Assembly (NCBI RefSeq): GCF_021172045.1
Contig: NZ_CP087164.1
Coordinates: forward strand, 5,022,001-5,086,000
Direction of reading: 5' to 3'
DNA: 64,000 nucleotides
DNA from: Capillimicrobium parvum
GTDB lineage: Bacteria; Actinomycetota; Thermoleophilia; Solirubrobacterales; Solirubrobacteraceae
In this document: positions 45,895 to 54,572 of the stretch, piece by piece
Layout: each line of letters begins with the position of its first letter
Numbering within the stretch: position 1 is the first letter of the stretch
Translations under genes and position numbers: made by a program
Notes under the pieces: model-generated
The model's database searches: none
Told to the model about the DNA's origin: nothing
What the model saw: only the letters and a program-made list of their open reading frames with translations

Positions 45895-47249
45895 CAGTAC
45901 TTCACGAAGTGGCCGCGCTGCCAGAAGTCGTCGTCCCGCTCTGAGTACGCATGCCACTCGGAGCGGCGCACCGCCAGGTAGGAGTCGATGATTACCGGCC
46001 CGAGCGCGCCGGCGAGGACGGGGTCGCCGGCGAGGGCGTCCAGCGCCTGCTCCTGGGTCGCCGGCAGGGGATCGATGCCCTGGGCCCGCCGCTGCGCCTC
46101 GTCGAGGGTGGCCGGATCGACCGCGACCGGCTCGGGGGGATCGAGGCGGCGCTCGAGCCCGTCGAGGCCGGCGGCGATCAGGCCGCCGAGCGCGAGGTAC
46201 GGGTTGCACGTCGCGTCCGCCGCCTTGAGCTCCACATTGGTCGAGGCCTCCTCCTGGCCTCCGAACACCGACGGCACGCGCACCGGGGCCTCCCGGTTGT
46301 CCAGTCCCCAGCAGGCGAACGCACCGGCCCAGAAGTGCGGCACGATCCGCTTGTAGGACGCGAAGCTCGGCGCCGCCAGGCCGCAGAGCCCGGGCAGATG
46401 GGCGAGCACGCCGGCGATGAACCGGCGCGCATCTTGGGAGAGCCGGTCGGGCTGCGCCGCGTCGTGGAACAGGTTGCGGGCGCCGTCGGTGCTCCACAGC
46501 GAGAAGTGGATGTGGCCGCCGTTGCCCGCCGCGTCGGGCCAGGGCTTCGGCGAGAGCGACGCCACGTAGCCCATCTGGGTCGCGACGCCGCGAAGCGTCT
46601 CGCGGACGAGCAGCTGTTCGTCGGCGGCGGGCAGCGCCGGGGCCGGGGCGGTCGAGATCTCCTGCTGGCCATGCCCGAGCTCGGCGTAGTACTGCTCGAG
46701 CCGTATCTGCTGGCGCTCGAGCGCGTGGGCCAGCGCGTCGACGTAGTCCTGTGAGGCGGCCATTCCGATCGTCGAGAAGCAGAGGCTCTCGTCGACCGGC
46801 CGCAGCGCGCCGTCCCGCTCGACGGCGAGCGTGAACTCGTTCTCGAACCCCGCGTGCAGCACCGCCCCGCGCTCGGCGAGCCGCGCGACCTGGCGCTTGA
46901 GGAACGAGCGCGCGCAGACCGGCGCCGGCGCCCCGTCGAGGCCCACGTGATCGGTGAGCATCGCGCCCGCGTTGGGCGCGTACGGCAGGACGCGGAAGGT
47001 GGCGGGGTCGGGGACGAGGCGCAGCTCGCCCACCGGCCCCATCCCGGCCACGGGCTGGAGCTGGTCGAGTGAGTTCATCGCCTGCATGCCGACCGTCACG
47101 CCGATCCCGGAGGCCATCCGCCCTTCGAGGCCGTTCAGCGACGACGCCTTGCCGCGCACCGTGCCGTCGTTGCCGCAGTAGAGGAAGCGCACCAGGCGCA
47201 GCCCGGCTTCGCCGGCCAGCCGGACGACCTTCGCGGCGTCGGGAATCAC
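45894..47249 (-). CDS. Glutamine synthetase family protein (GlnA-like)
   Basis: A 451-residue glutamine synthetase-fold ligase, forming gamma-glutamyl amides with ATP. The metal/ATP motifs are GFENEFTL (about 134-141, replacing E-x-E-F), ELGHGQQEIS (about 185), NGGHIHFSLW (about 235) and KRIVPHFWAGAFACWG (about 300). The N-terminal beta-grasp domain is present, with FLYCGNDGTVRGK. The lack of the adenylylation-loop Tyr and pairing with an amidohydrolase point to a gamma-glutamylamine-type or FluG-like enzyme rather than housekeeping GlnA. GTG 47249 with GAGAGGAGA upstream. Confidence 0.88.
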   Translation of the reverse strand: MIPDAAKVVRLAGEAGLRLVRFLYCGNDGTVRGKASSLNGLEGRMASGIGVTVGMQAMNSLDQLQPVAGMGPVGELRLVPDPATFRVLPYAPNAGAMLTDHVGLDGAPAPVCARSFLKRQVARLAERGAVLHAGFENEFTLAVERDGALRPVDESLCFSTIGMAASQDYVDALAHALERQQIRLEQYYAELGHGQQEISTAPAPALPAADEQLLVRETLRGVATQMGYVASLSPKPWPDAAGNGGHIHFSLWSTDGARNLFHDAAQPDRLSQDARRFIAGVLAHLPGLCGLAAPSFASYKRIVPHFWAGAFACWGLDNREAPVRVPSVFGGQEEASTNVELKAADATCNPYLALGGLIAAGLDGLERRLDPPEPVAVDPATLDEAQRRAQGIDPLPATQEQALDALAGDPVLAGALGPVIIDSYLAVRRSEWHAYSERDDDFWQRGHFVKY

Positions 47250-47466
47250 AGCGGCTCTCCTCTCAAAGCGCTTCGAGCGCGGACGAACGTACCCGATCGC
47301 GGCCGGCGAAGGATCCAGACTCGAAGCGGGAGTCCTGCCCCTGGGACGGCGCGCGTGCCGGCATCGGAGGCCGGCCGGATCGCCGCGCGCTCGCGGCGTG
47401 GCGAAGTGCTTGCCTGCTCGGCCTTGCGCTTCAGGGCGAGGTCCGGTCAAGCAGTCCGAGAAGGCA

Positions 47467-48132
47467 CTAGCTCTCGCAGCCGCGGGGCAGGGTGACCTTT
47501 GCGGGCCGGTGGCTGAACCTGTTCAGTTGGAACCACTCGTCGAGATCCGGGTCGTAGAGGTTCTGGACGCCGAAGTGCAGCACCTGCCAGATCGTGGCGG
47601 GGTTCTTGCGGTCCACGTAGATGTCGCCGAGTGCGATCGGCAGGCGGATGAAGTTCCCCGGAGGCAGCGCCGGCAGGGTCCCGGTGACCCGCCAGTGGTT
47701 CACGTACCGTCGCGGTTCGCCCTCCAGGATCTCCCGGCCGACGAAGCTCGATCGCGCGAGCCAGGCGTTGACCGTCCGGCGGCTGAAGTTGCCCGGGATG
47801 GCGCCGCACGGCACGGCCTCCACCACGCCCGGCCACCGGTAGGTGACGGTGTAAAGCCGTTTGGGCTCGCCCCGTTTCCCGTAGATGAGGTTCATGAACC
47901 AGATGGGATAATTCCGGCCTCCGGCGACCATCTTGCTGTTGCCATTGCTCCCCTCGTACCTGAACGGAACGTTGATCCCGAGGTCGGGCACCAGATAGCG
48001 GCCTGTGGCGGAGAAGTTGCTGGGGATCCGGGGAGGCGCCGGAGTGGAGGAAGGGCGAGCGAGGACGCCCGGAGCGAGCGTGAGAGCTCCGAGAGCGCCA
48101 CCGAGCAGCGCTCCGAGCAGGAGCTTCTTCAT
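47467..48132 (-). CDS. Secreted hypothetical protein
   Basis: A 221-residue exported protein. The signal peptide is MKKLLLGALLGGALGALTLA with cleavage near residue 26. The mature part has beta-rich Trp/Tyr segments (TVTYRWPGVVEAVPCG, VNHWRVTGTLP) and two Cys, one at the C-terminus. No family recognised. Its ATG overlaps the stop of the NHL-repeat gene (TGATG), so the two are translated together and probably work in the same extracytoplasmic process. Confidence 0.72.
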   Translation of the reverse strand: MKKLLLGALLGGALGALTLAPGVLARPSSTPAPPRIPSNFSATGRYLVPDLGINVPFRYEGSNGNSKMVAGGRNYPIWFMNLIYGKRGEPKRLYTVTYRWPGVVEAVPCGAIPGNFSRRTVNAWLARSSFVGREILEGEPRRYVNHWRVTGTLPALPPGNFIRLPIALGDIYVDRKNPATIWQVLHFGVQNLYDPDLDEWFQLNRFSHRPAKVTLPRGCES

Positions 48133-49109
48133 CAGCCGCGCCCCTTCCGGGGAAAGGTCGACGCGGGACTCAGCACCTTGAGCGGGGCCGTATCCGGATC
48201 GGGGTAGGGCGCGCCGGCGTCGTGGAACTTCTGGATGCGGTCGTTGCCGCTGTCACCCACGTAGACGTTGCCCGACGAGTCGGTCGCGATCCCCTGCGGG
48301 TTGCGGAACTGGCCCTTGCCCTTGCCGAACTCGCCCCATCTCGTCAGCAGCCTGCCACGGGCGTTGTACTTCTGGATGCTGTTGGTCCCGACCACATAGA
48401 CGTTGCCCTTCGGGTCGGTCGCGACGCCCAGCGGGTAGTCCGGAGCCCCGGCGCCCGCGCCGGGACTGTCCCACTGGTCGAGATACCTTCCGCTTGAATC
48501 GAACTTCTGGATGCGGCTGTTGCCGCTGTCGGCCACGTAGACGTGACCGTTCGAGTCGGTCGCGATGAAGGACGGCGCGAGGAACTGGCCGTTGCGAGAG
48601 CCGAACGATCCCCACTGACCGAGGAAGTCGCCCTCCGGGCCGAACTTCTGGATCCGGTTGTTGCCGTAGTCGACCACGTAGACCCGGCCCCGATCGTCGG
48701 TCGCGATCCCCCACGGCGCGGCGAACTGGCCCGCGCCGGAACCGGGCGCTCCCCACTGACCCCGAAAGGTTCCGTCCGGGCCGAACTTCTGGATCCGGTT
48801 GCGCACGTAGTCCCCGACGTACACCGTTCCGGACGGCCCGACCGCGATCGCACCCGGGGAAAGGAACTGCCCGTCACCGATCCCCGGGGCGCCCCATCTG
48901 AGCAGGAAGCCACCGGTCGAGGTGAACGCCTGGATGTGCGGCGACTGGTTGTTGAAGGTGTCGCTGACGAACACCGTGCCTGACCGTGTCGCCGCCAGGT
49001 CCACCGGTCCACCGAACTGGCCCTCGCCCGAGCCGCCGCCGCCCCATTGGGTCACGTAGGTGACGGACGCCGACGCCGGCGCAGCCCCCGGCGATGCGGT
49101 CAGTGCCAC
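48132..49109 (-). CDS. Secreted NHL-repeat beta-propeller
   Basis: A 325-residue protein made almost entirely of six NHL repeats of about 45 residues (GQFxxPxGIATDxxGxVYVxDxGNxRIQKFxxxGxFLxQWG), predicted to form a six-bladed beta propeller. The annotated GTG (49109) truncates the signal peptide; the hydrophobic core continues upstream in frame (RFFTALVALVALTASPG) to an ATC at 49139 with no ATG/GTG/TTG before the in-frame TGA. Probable ligand-binding or adhesion role outside the cell. Paired with the downstream secreted protein. The 306 bases before the next feature hold no other gene that I can support. Confidence 0.8.
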   Translation of the reverse strand: MALTASPGAAPASASVTYVTQWGGGGSGEGQFGGPVDLAATRSGTVFVSDTFNNQSPHIQAFTSTGGFLLRWGAPGIGDGQFLSPGAIAVGPSGTVYVGDYVRNRIQKFGPDGTFRGQWGAPGSGAGQFAAPWGIATDDRGRVYVVDYGNNRIQKFGPEGDFLGQWGSFGSRNGQFLAPSFIATDSNGHVYVADSGNSRIQKFDSSGRYLDQWDSPGAGAGAPDYPLGVATDPKGNVYVVGTNSIQKYNARGRLLTRWGEFGKGKGQFRNPQGIATDSSGNVYVGDSGNDRIQKFHDAGAPYPDPDTAPLKVLSPASTFPRKGRG

Positions 49110-49445
49110 CAGAGCGACGAGCGCCGTGAAGAACCGGATTGTGTTGCGGGCGCAAACCTCTTCTGGGACCTGTATTGCGAGTCACCAGGCGAAGTCCTCC
49201 CGTGAGGCAACCTCCCGGCCGCTCGTCCATGCGGGCACCGGGGACGGGTTCCCGATCAGCCGGGCGAGGTCGCGCATGTCTGGGCGACGTCGCTCGCCAG
49301 CGGGCTGATGGGTGGCGCGCACGGCCGCCGAACGCGAGCACGCACCACCGCAAGATGGCGCGCGCCGCGCTCGCTGCTGCTTATCTGAATGGGCGGCTCT
49401 CTGCCCGCCGGCCGACTTGCTCGCCGTGTCGGTGCGGCGCAGGTC

Positions 49446-49538
49446 CTAGGCGCGTCGGAGGAAGTAGACGATCAGGACGATCAGCAGGATGACCACCAGG
49501 ATGCCGATGATCCCGCCGGTGGCAATCGCGAAAGGCAT
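49446..49538 (-). CDS. Small single-pass membrane protein, 30 aa
   Basis: Thirty residues: a short polar start, one hydrophobic helix (GGIIGILVVILLIVLIVYF) and a basic end LRRA that fixes a positive-inside C-terminus. AAGGAGA lies 7 bases before the ATG, an unusually good ribosome-binding site for this genome. Likely a real small membrane protein of unknown function; similar tiny hydrophobic proteins are frequent stress-related products in actinobacteria. Confidence 0.6.
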   Translation of the reverse strand: MPFAIATGGIIGILVVILLIVLIVYFLRRA

Positions 49539-49776
49539 GGGAGTTCTCCTTCGTGGAGCTTCGATGGGGATGCTCCCGAGTCCCTACCCGCGAACGGCCG
49601 GCCCTATGACCTCCGCCACGGCTTCTCGACCACTCCGTGCAGATGCTGCTCAGCCGCCGCCACGCCGACGAGAAACGACATCCCCGAAGCACCGGTTGCA
49701 GGAGCATCATCGCGGGGTAATGAACGCTTCCGTTTGTGCCGAAGAAGAGATGACACGGAAGCGACAGGAGCCCAAC

Positions 49777-50028
49777 ATGGCGATCTACACGATGGTTCAG
49801 GATGAACTGCATGCCGCGTACCTGGGCGCGGACCTCGCCCGGCTCGACGGGCTGCCCGATGCCGACCTGGCGCAAGAGATCTCGGCGCGATTGGATGCCG
49901 CGGTCAGCCGCAACGTCGATCCTCACGACGACCCGAGCTATCTGAGGGCCGTCCTGGTGCAGAACGGAAGGAACGCATTCCGCGCCGGCCGGCTCGTTCC
50001 CCTGCGGATCAAGCCGTTCGCGATCTGA
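49777..50028 (+). CDS. Hypothetical protein, 83 aa
   Basis: An 83-residue acidic helical protein with no recognised family. AGGAG lies 7 bases upstream of the ATG at 49777, favouring it over the upstream in-frame ATG at 49720. Composition is Leu/Ala/Asp-rich with a basic end (RLVPLRIKPFAI). No operon neighbours. Confidence 0.55.
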   Translation: MAIYTMVQDELHAAYLGADLARLDGLPDADLAQEISARLDAAVSRNVDPHDDPSYLRAVLVQNGRNAFRAGRLVPLRIKPFAI

Positions 50029-50125
50029 TCACCCGCCGGCACGGACGCGCGTCGGGTCCGCGCACGGCCCCGGCCCGGTCAGACGAAGGTGATGCAGGAG
50101 TTCGGACGCGGGCCGCGCGGGCTGG

Positions 50126-50410
50126 TCATGCTGCCGCCCGCTCCCAAGGCTCGGTGACCGGCACGAACAACGCCACGGGGCAGCCCTGCCCGGTGTAGGC
50201 GTCGCGCCACGCCCACTCGGTGTCCAGCAGCGCGCAGCGCCATTCCCCGGCCGGGGTTGGCGGCATCCCCCGCACCGCGGCACGCAACGCGGCGGTCCAC
50301 GCCACCTCGAACGGGCGGCCTTGGGCACGATGACGCAGCAACTCCTGGCGGGCACGGCGCGCGGGATCCGGAGACGGAACTGTGTGCACATGGCGAGTCA
50401 CGGTCACCAC
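50126..50410 (-). CDS. Hypothetical protein, 94 aa
   Basis: A 94-residue frame with normal high-GC codon use. An Arg-rich N-terminal helix is followed by a Trp-rich segment (GEWRCALLDTEWAWRDAYTG). No family is recognised and no clear ribosome-binding site is seen before the GTG. Could be a real small gene; the opposite strand also has an open frame here. Confidence 0.45.
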   Translation of the reverse strand: MVTVTRHVHTVPSPDPARRARQELLRHRAQGRPFEVAWTAALRAAVRGMPPTPAGEWRCALLDTEWAWRDAYTGQGCPVALFVPVTEPWERAAA

Positions 50411-51034
50411 ACCATCGGCGTTGTCGAGCGCGATCTTTCAGCTGTGGTCGAGAGCGGCGTGGGCCACATCAGCTGGCCGGATCTTCTCAACAGAGCGGAC
50501 GGAAAGACATGGGGGATCGTCTCCGACCTCCTCGTCATCGACTCCGCTCCTGCTGATCGAATGCGCGTCCTGGTCGCGCCGATACGAACCTACGGTGCTC
50601 GCGCCGGTGCGCCTCCGAGGAAGAGCACCCGTTCCGCTCGGGGCAACTACGGATCGGCGGACGTACTCCGCCCATGCCCCAGCACCGCCGCCGTACCGGC
50701 CGCGTTCAGGCCGATGTCGTTGCCCCTGGCCATGTTCTGGGGTGCACTGATCTCGATGCCGGCCTGCTGTCGTCGCTGATGAGGCTTCCGGTCACACATC
50801 CGTGCCCATGGAGACTGATCCGCACGCCTTCGTCGTGTTGCCGGAGATGACCAACGCACCACCCACGGTGGAACTTCCTCCGCCCGATCGCCGACAGGAT
50901 CGGCGACGGTGATCGAGCAATGATCGAACGCGTTGAGCTTCCCCCACGCCCCCTTTGACTCCCTCGGACCTTCGGGGTGGGCGGCAAGTTCAAGGATTCC
51001 GTGCTCGACCGAGACTCGGGCGATGAAATCGAAG
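50411..51034. other. No supported gene
   Basis: About 620 bases with short open frames on both strands, none with a ribosome-binding site, a recognised family or consistent codon use. A frame at 50390-50779 (plus) is the longest, but its second half reads like low-quality sequence. This is the run-up to the putative island edge. Confidence 0.5.
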
Positions 51035-51077
51035 AGCCGACACCCGGACTCGAACCCGGGACCCTACATTACGAGAG
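51035..51077 (-). other. 3' tRNA-like fragment, candidate attachment site
   Basis: On the minus strand this reads as a tRNA 3' part: anticodon-arm remnant with CTCGTAATG (CGT anticodon-like, as in tRNA-Thr), variable loop, T-arm CCGGG-TTCGAGT-CCGGG with one internal mismatch, then TGTCGGCT as the acceptor 3' strand. No D-arm or 5' half follows, so it is not a functional tRNA. Short 3' tRNA pieces are classic direct-repeat attachment sites of integrative elements; mobile-element debris begins right after it. Confidence 0.5.
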
Positions 51078-51214
51078 ATGTATTGTGTCACTTTCAGGCC
51101 GCCGCCTGATCGGACGCGTCGCCCAGAATCCGCATGAGAAAGCCAAATACGCGGATTCTCGACAAATGCCGAATGCCACGAACGGACGGTATTGCGACAG
51201 GTGATGTTGGCGGA

Positions 51215-51440
51215 AATGTTGGCGGATCCGGGTCAGCGCCAATCACCGGCGACGCGTACACGGTCGAACCGCCGGATCGACGGAGCACTTCACGGCGCGC
51301 GTACCGCTGCGCATCTGACGAGCCGACTCGGCAACCCCGCTCGCTACCCCCAGCAACTCGCCTTCCAACCGCCGCACCGCCGCTGAGAGGTTGCGATCCT
51401 GGCCCGCCGCCCGCAGCTCGTCGAGAATCTCGCGCAGCTG
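51215..51440 (-). pseudogene. Degenerate duplicate of antitoxin gene end
   Basis: Reads LREILDELRAAGQDRN, AAVRRLEGE and RQMRSGTRA, matching the C-terminal third of the antitoxin at 52757-53260, and the DNA similarity continues past the stop toward the start of the following toxin-like frame. The N-terminal DNA-binding half is missing. A partial copy of a toxin-antitoxin locus left by duplication or recombination. Confidence 0.6.
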
Positions 51441-51614
51441 CGGACCGGGACGGTCGTCGGGAGCGACACTCACGACGACGACGGCCATGCCTGCGACTGC
51501 GCGACGCAGTGCGCGAGGCCACCAAACGCCATCGCCCAGGCCAGTCCCGCCGCGCTGTTCCCGTCCGGTTCCCGCGAGGATCAGGACGCTCTCGCCCGCC
51601 CACCCGTCTCGCGG

Positions 51615-52010
51615 TCAGAGCTCGGTCGGGCCGACGACGAAGCCCAGCCGGGACGTTCCTCGCCGGAGTCGCGCATCGAGGGTCACCAGGCGGCATCCGA
51701 GCATGTGCGCGAGCGCGACGTAGTTCGCGTCGTAGGTCTTCGCCCAGCCCATGTCGTCCGCGACGGCCCACGCGGCGTCCGACAACCCGTCAGGTTCCAA
51801 CCGCTGCACGGGCGCGACGGACAGACGGTCTCGCATCGCGGAGGCCTGCTCACGACCCAGCTCACCCCGCCACAGCAGGGCGTGCAGGACGGATACCGAT
51901 TCGATCCAGAGCAACGCGGGAGCGACGAGCTCGAAGGCGCGAAGTCGTTCGAAGCCGAGCCGGGTGGCGGTCGCCGCGACCGCCACGCTGGCGTCAACGA
52001 CCAGCCTCAC
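51615..52010 (-). CDS. PIN-domain toxin (VapC-like)
   Basis: A 131-residue PIN-fold ribonuclease. The N-terminal strand with the first acidic residue is LVVDASVAV (D5), a conserved Glu lies in LLWIESVSVLHALL (E36), and a second Asp cluster is DANYVALAHMLGCRLVTLDARL (D93 and D109 region). Such toxins cleave RNA when their antitoxin is lost. Its GTG overlaps the antitoxin stop (GTGA), giving a canonical antitoxin-first pair. Confidence 0.85.
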   Translation of the reverse strand: MRLVVDASVAVAATATRLGFERLRAFELVAPALLWIESVSVLHALLWRGELGREQASAMRDRLSVAPVQRLEPDGLSDAAWAVADDMGWAKTYDANYVALAHMLGCRLVTLDARLRRGTSRLGFVVGPTEL

Positions 52011-52258
52011 CGGCCGCGACGCGTCAGCTCAATCGCCGCCACCCAGTTCGGCGCCGGGGAGCCGTCATCGAGCACCCGCCACTCGTCAGGTATCTCGAGC
52101 ATCGGGTACAGGTCGTCCCGGATGCTGTCGAGGTCGGCAGGTTCGATGCCGTGCCGGCCGTGTTCGGTGACCGCCGGCAGCCGGCCCATCCGGATCCAGC
52201 GGCGTACGGTCTCCGGACTGCGCCCGACCCGCTCGGCAGCTTCCGCGACGCTCAACAT
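52007..52258 (-). CDS. Excisionase-type HTH antitoxin
   Basis: An 83-residue protein with a MerR/excisionase-like helix-turn-helix (LSVAEAAERVGRSPETVRRWIRMGRLP, residues 2-28 in part) and a C-terminal tail (EWRVLDDGSPAPNWVAAIE) suited to binding the toxin. It precedes and overlaps the PIN toxin by 4 bases. TACCAT lies 6 bases before the ATG, a leaderless-type promoter that the antitoxin could autoregulate. Confidence 0.82.
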   Translation of the reverse strand: MLSVAEAAERVGRSPETVRRWIRMGRLPAVTEHGRHGIEPADLDSIRDDLYPMLEIPDEWRVLDDGSPAPNWVAAIELTRRGR

Positions 52259-52264
52259 GGCGCC

Positions 52265-52270
52265 ATGGTA
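52265..52270 (-). promoter_or_regulatory. Candidate -10 (TACCAT) of toxin-antitoxin pair
   Basis: TACCAT read on the minus strand, 6 bases before the antitoxin ATG at 52258; there is no Shine-Dalgarno sequence. Confidence 0.4.
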
Positions 52271-52329
52271 CGGAACCTCCCGGATAGCGCAGAGCGCGCT
52301 CGCGTCACCAGGAACGCCCCGTGGTAAGC

Positions 52330-52640
52330 CAAGCGCCTGGAGCGATCTGGCTGCCCAGGCCGCAGCCGCTTCGGCCTCGGCAGGGCGCGGGCGCTGCTGC
52401 AGATCCTCCGCCGCCACCACGAGCGGAGCGAGAAGGTGATCGTGTTTACCGCGTTCCGGCGCACCCTGGACCACCTCGCCCAGCGCGCGGCCGAGCACGC
52501 CCTGGCCGTCGTGCGCTACCACGGAGGCCTCGCCCGCACCGAGAAGGACGCCGCCATCGCGTCCTTCGCGGACGGGGCGTCGATCCTGCTGAGCACCGAG
52601 GCCGGCGGCGAGGGACGCAACCTGCAGCTCGGCACCCGTG
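52330..52640 (+). pseudogene. SNF2-type helicase C-domain fragment
   Basis: Encodes VIVFTAFRRTLDHLA, VRYHGGLARTEKDAA and LLSTEAGGEGRNLQ, i.e. motifs IV-V of an SNF2/SWI2 helicase C-terminal lobe, with no ATPase core upstream (in-frame TAA at 52325) and no motif VI after it. It abuts the truncated toxin frame, so it probably arrived by the event that broke that gene. It is not part of the intact SNF2 gene at 62.2 kb. Confidence 0.65.
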
Positions 52641-52757
52641 GGATTCCATCTCGCACATCCCTTGCTCGGCGAGCCGTCGCGCACGGGCGGGCAGCAGATC
52701 GAGATCCTCGGCGCCGATCGGCGTGAGCCAAACGTCGAACCGTCGGTTAGACGGCAC
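52638..52757 (-). pseudogene. Truncated toxin-like gene
   Basis: The frame opens with GTG sharing one base with the preceding antitoxin stop (TAGTG) and reads FDVWLTPIGAEDLDLLPARARRL before similarity-like coding character is lost at about 52638, where the SNF2 fragment begins. The position and overlap indicate the toxin partner of the antitoxin at 52757-53260. Toxin family not recognised. Confidence 0.45.
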
Positions 52758-53260
52758 TACGTGGCGCGCGTGCCGCTACGCATCCGACGAGTCGACTCGG
52801 CCAACCGCTCGCTGCCGCCAAGCGACTCACCTTCCAACCGGCGCACCGCCGCTGACAGGAGGTTGCGATCCTGGGCCGCCGCCCGCAGCTCGTCGAGAAT
52901 CTCGCGCAGCTCCACGACGCTGGCGAACGTGACGCGGCGCGGCCCCCGCTCGCCCTCGACCTCGTCTAGCGCCCCCTCGTCGATCCACGTGCGCACCGCC
53001 GTGTCGGAGACACCGAGCGCCTCGGCCGCGAAGCTCAGACGCACCGGCCCCTGACGATCGACCAGCCCCCAGGCCTCGCCGTCCAACTCGTCGGCCGTGG
53101 CCTCGTCCGTCGTCCGGGCCGCGATGTCGCGCAGACGATCGAACTGGCTCAGCGCCTCACGGCTCGCGTCCGCCTCACGCGATCGCGGATGCGGCGCCCG
53201 ACGCGCCCCACGCGGCGCGCCGAGAACATGATCGGTCGACGTGCCGGTCCCTCGGGTCAC
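52757..53260 (-). CDS. HTH antitoxin-like protein
   Basis: A 167-residue protein. Residues 60-100 form a helix-turn-helix (LSFAAEALGVSDTAVRTWIDEGALDEVE), followed by a strand and a long helical C-terminus (VELREILDELRAAAQDRNLL). The layout matches antitoxins with an excisionase-like fold; its toxin downstream is truncated. The GTG lies 10 bases from the stop of the decayed IS110 transposase, so its native promoter was probably displaced by that insertion, and the first 50 residues may not be native. Confidence 0.6.
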   Translation of the reverse strand: MTRGTGTSTDHVLGAPRGARRAPHPRSREADASREALSQFDRLRDIAARTTDEATADELDGEAWGLVDRQGPVRLSFAAEALGVSDTAVRTWIDEGALDEVEGERGPRRVTFASVVELREILDELRAAAQDRNLLSAAVRRLEGESLGGSERLAESTRRMRSGTRAT

Positions 53261-53269
53261 ACGTTGCTC

Positions 53270-54266
53270 CTATGTCAAGGCGAGCGCCGTGTCAAGGGGC
53301 GTCGCGGTCGGGGTGGGCTGGTTGAGGAGGCGCCAGGCGCGGCGGGCGAGGTGGCGCTTGAGGCTGCGTAGGGCTTCCATTCGGGTTTTGCCTTCGGCTT
53401 GTTTGCGGGCGAGGTAGTCGCGGGTGGCGGGGTCGACTCGGCCGGCGGTGACGGCCCAGCGGTGCAGGGCGCAGTTGAGCTGGCGGTTGCCGCCGCGGTC
53501 GAGGCGGTGACGGTCGCGGCGGCCGCTGGAGGCTGGGATCGGGGCGACGCCGGCCATCCGGGCGAGCTTGGCGTCTGATGCGAATCGCCCGGGGCCGGCG
53601 ATCTCGCCGACGAGCTTGGCGGCGGTCAGCGGCCCGCAGCCGGGCTGGTCGAGCAGCTGGGGCGCCTGATCGGCGACGAGGACGGCGATCTCGCGTTCGA
53701 GCTGTCGGGCTTGGCGGGTCTTGACCGCGATCGAGCGCAGCAGCTCGCGCGCGATCCTGACGCGCGCGTCCTGAGGCTGGCGCGCCAGGCGACGAGCGAC
53801 GCGATCGATCCAGACCTTGCGATCCAGCGCCCCGACCGGGACGTCATCGCCGAGCTGCAGCGCGTGCAGATGCCAGCGCAACCGCCGCTGCTCATCAGAG
53901 CGCTGGGCGACGATGTCCTCGCGGTGGTCGAGCAGCAGCCGCAGCTCCAGTGATTGACCCTCGAGCTCGGCCATCGGCAGCGTCTCGATGCCCTCGCGCA
54001 ACGCCGCTCTGGCGACCGCCAACGCGTCGATCGGGTCACTCTTGCCACGCTCGCGTCCGCCGCGCCTGGCGCCGGCCATCAGCTTGGGCGCAACCCGCAC
54101 GACTCGCTCGCCCGTGACGATCAGTGCCTCTTCCAGGCGCCCTGAGACGTGCCGGCAGTCCTCGATCGCCCACACCCGCTCGCCGCCCAGGCGCCTGGCC
54201 CAACACAGCGCCCGCTCGCTGCCGGCGTGTGCGACTTCTTGTGTGGGTCCGCGCCGATCACGATCA
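53270..54266 (-). mobile_element. IS110 family transposase, N-terminally broken
   Basis: The conserved part encodes AIEDCRHVSG and GKSDPIDALAVARA (DEDD motif Glu and two Asp), and a Transposase_20 domain with QPGCGPLTAAKLVGEI and the serine region PIPASSGRRDRHRLDRGGNRQLN. The family-typical start MIVIGADPHKKSH is present at 54266 but in another frame; about 25-30 residues between it and SERALCWARRLGG are missing. The first catalytic Asp is therefore disconnected and the transposase should be inactive. IS110 elements lack terminal inverted repeats, so outer ends are not defined here. Confidence 0.8.
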
Positions 54267-54535
54267 TCTGCACCGTCTCCCTTCATCGACCTTGTCCACT
54301 GAAGGAGGACCTCCGGCGGACACGCCTGAGTCGGGGCGGTGCCACGCTCCTATCAAGTCACGCCGGTGATCCCGAACCGGCGGCGAGCGACACAACGCAT
54401 GAAGGTCAGACCACTGGCCGACATCGAGACTAAGAGTCAGCTCGCCGCCGGCCCGGACCACACCCGACGAGTCGGACATCACCACCCGGCAACCCGAGCG
54501 TGACACTCAGTCGAGACTAGCATCGGCTTGGAAAA
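54267..54535 (-). ncRNA. Candidate IS110 bridge-RNA region
   Basis: A 269-base non-coding stretch directly upstream of the transposase, where IS110-group elements encode their bridge RNA. It can form stem-loops, for example CGCCGGT/ACCGGCG with an 8-base loop (54361-54382) and CCGAC/GTCGG (54464-54475). Position and structure fit; target- and donor-binding loops cannot be assigned from this sequence alone. Confidence 0.3.
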
Positions 54536-54572
54536 ACTGTGCCACGAACTCAAAGCAACGCGAGACGTGATC

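Noticed and set aside
50390-50779. Plus-strand frame of about 130 codons
   Set aside because: No ribosome-binding site, no family, overlaps a better minus-strand candidate, and loses coding character after about 50600.
51035-51130. Complete tRNA gene
   Set aside because: Only T-arm, variable loop and part of the anticodon arm can be formed; no D-arm or 5' acceptor strand follows.
50977-51204. Plus-strand open frame containing TPGLEPGT
   Set aside because: This peptide is the classic antisense translation of a tRNA T-arm; the DNA is better read as the minus-strand tRNA 3' fragment.
51391-51723. Plus-strand frames between antitoxin remnant and PIN toxin
   Set aside because: Antisense to the toxin end or unrecognisable; no codon-use support.
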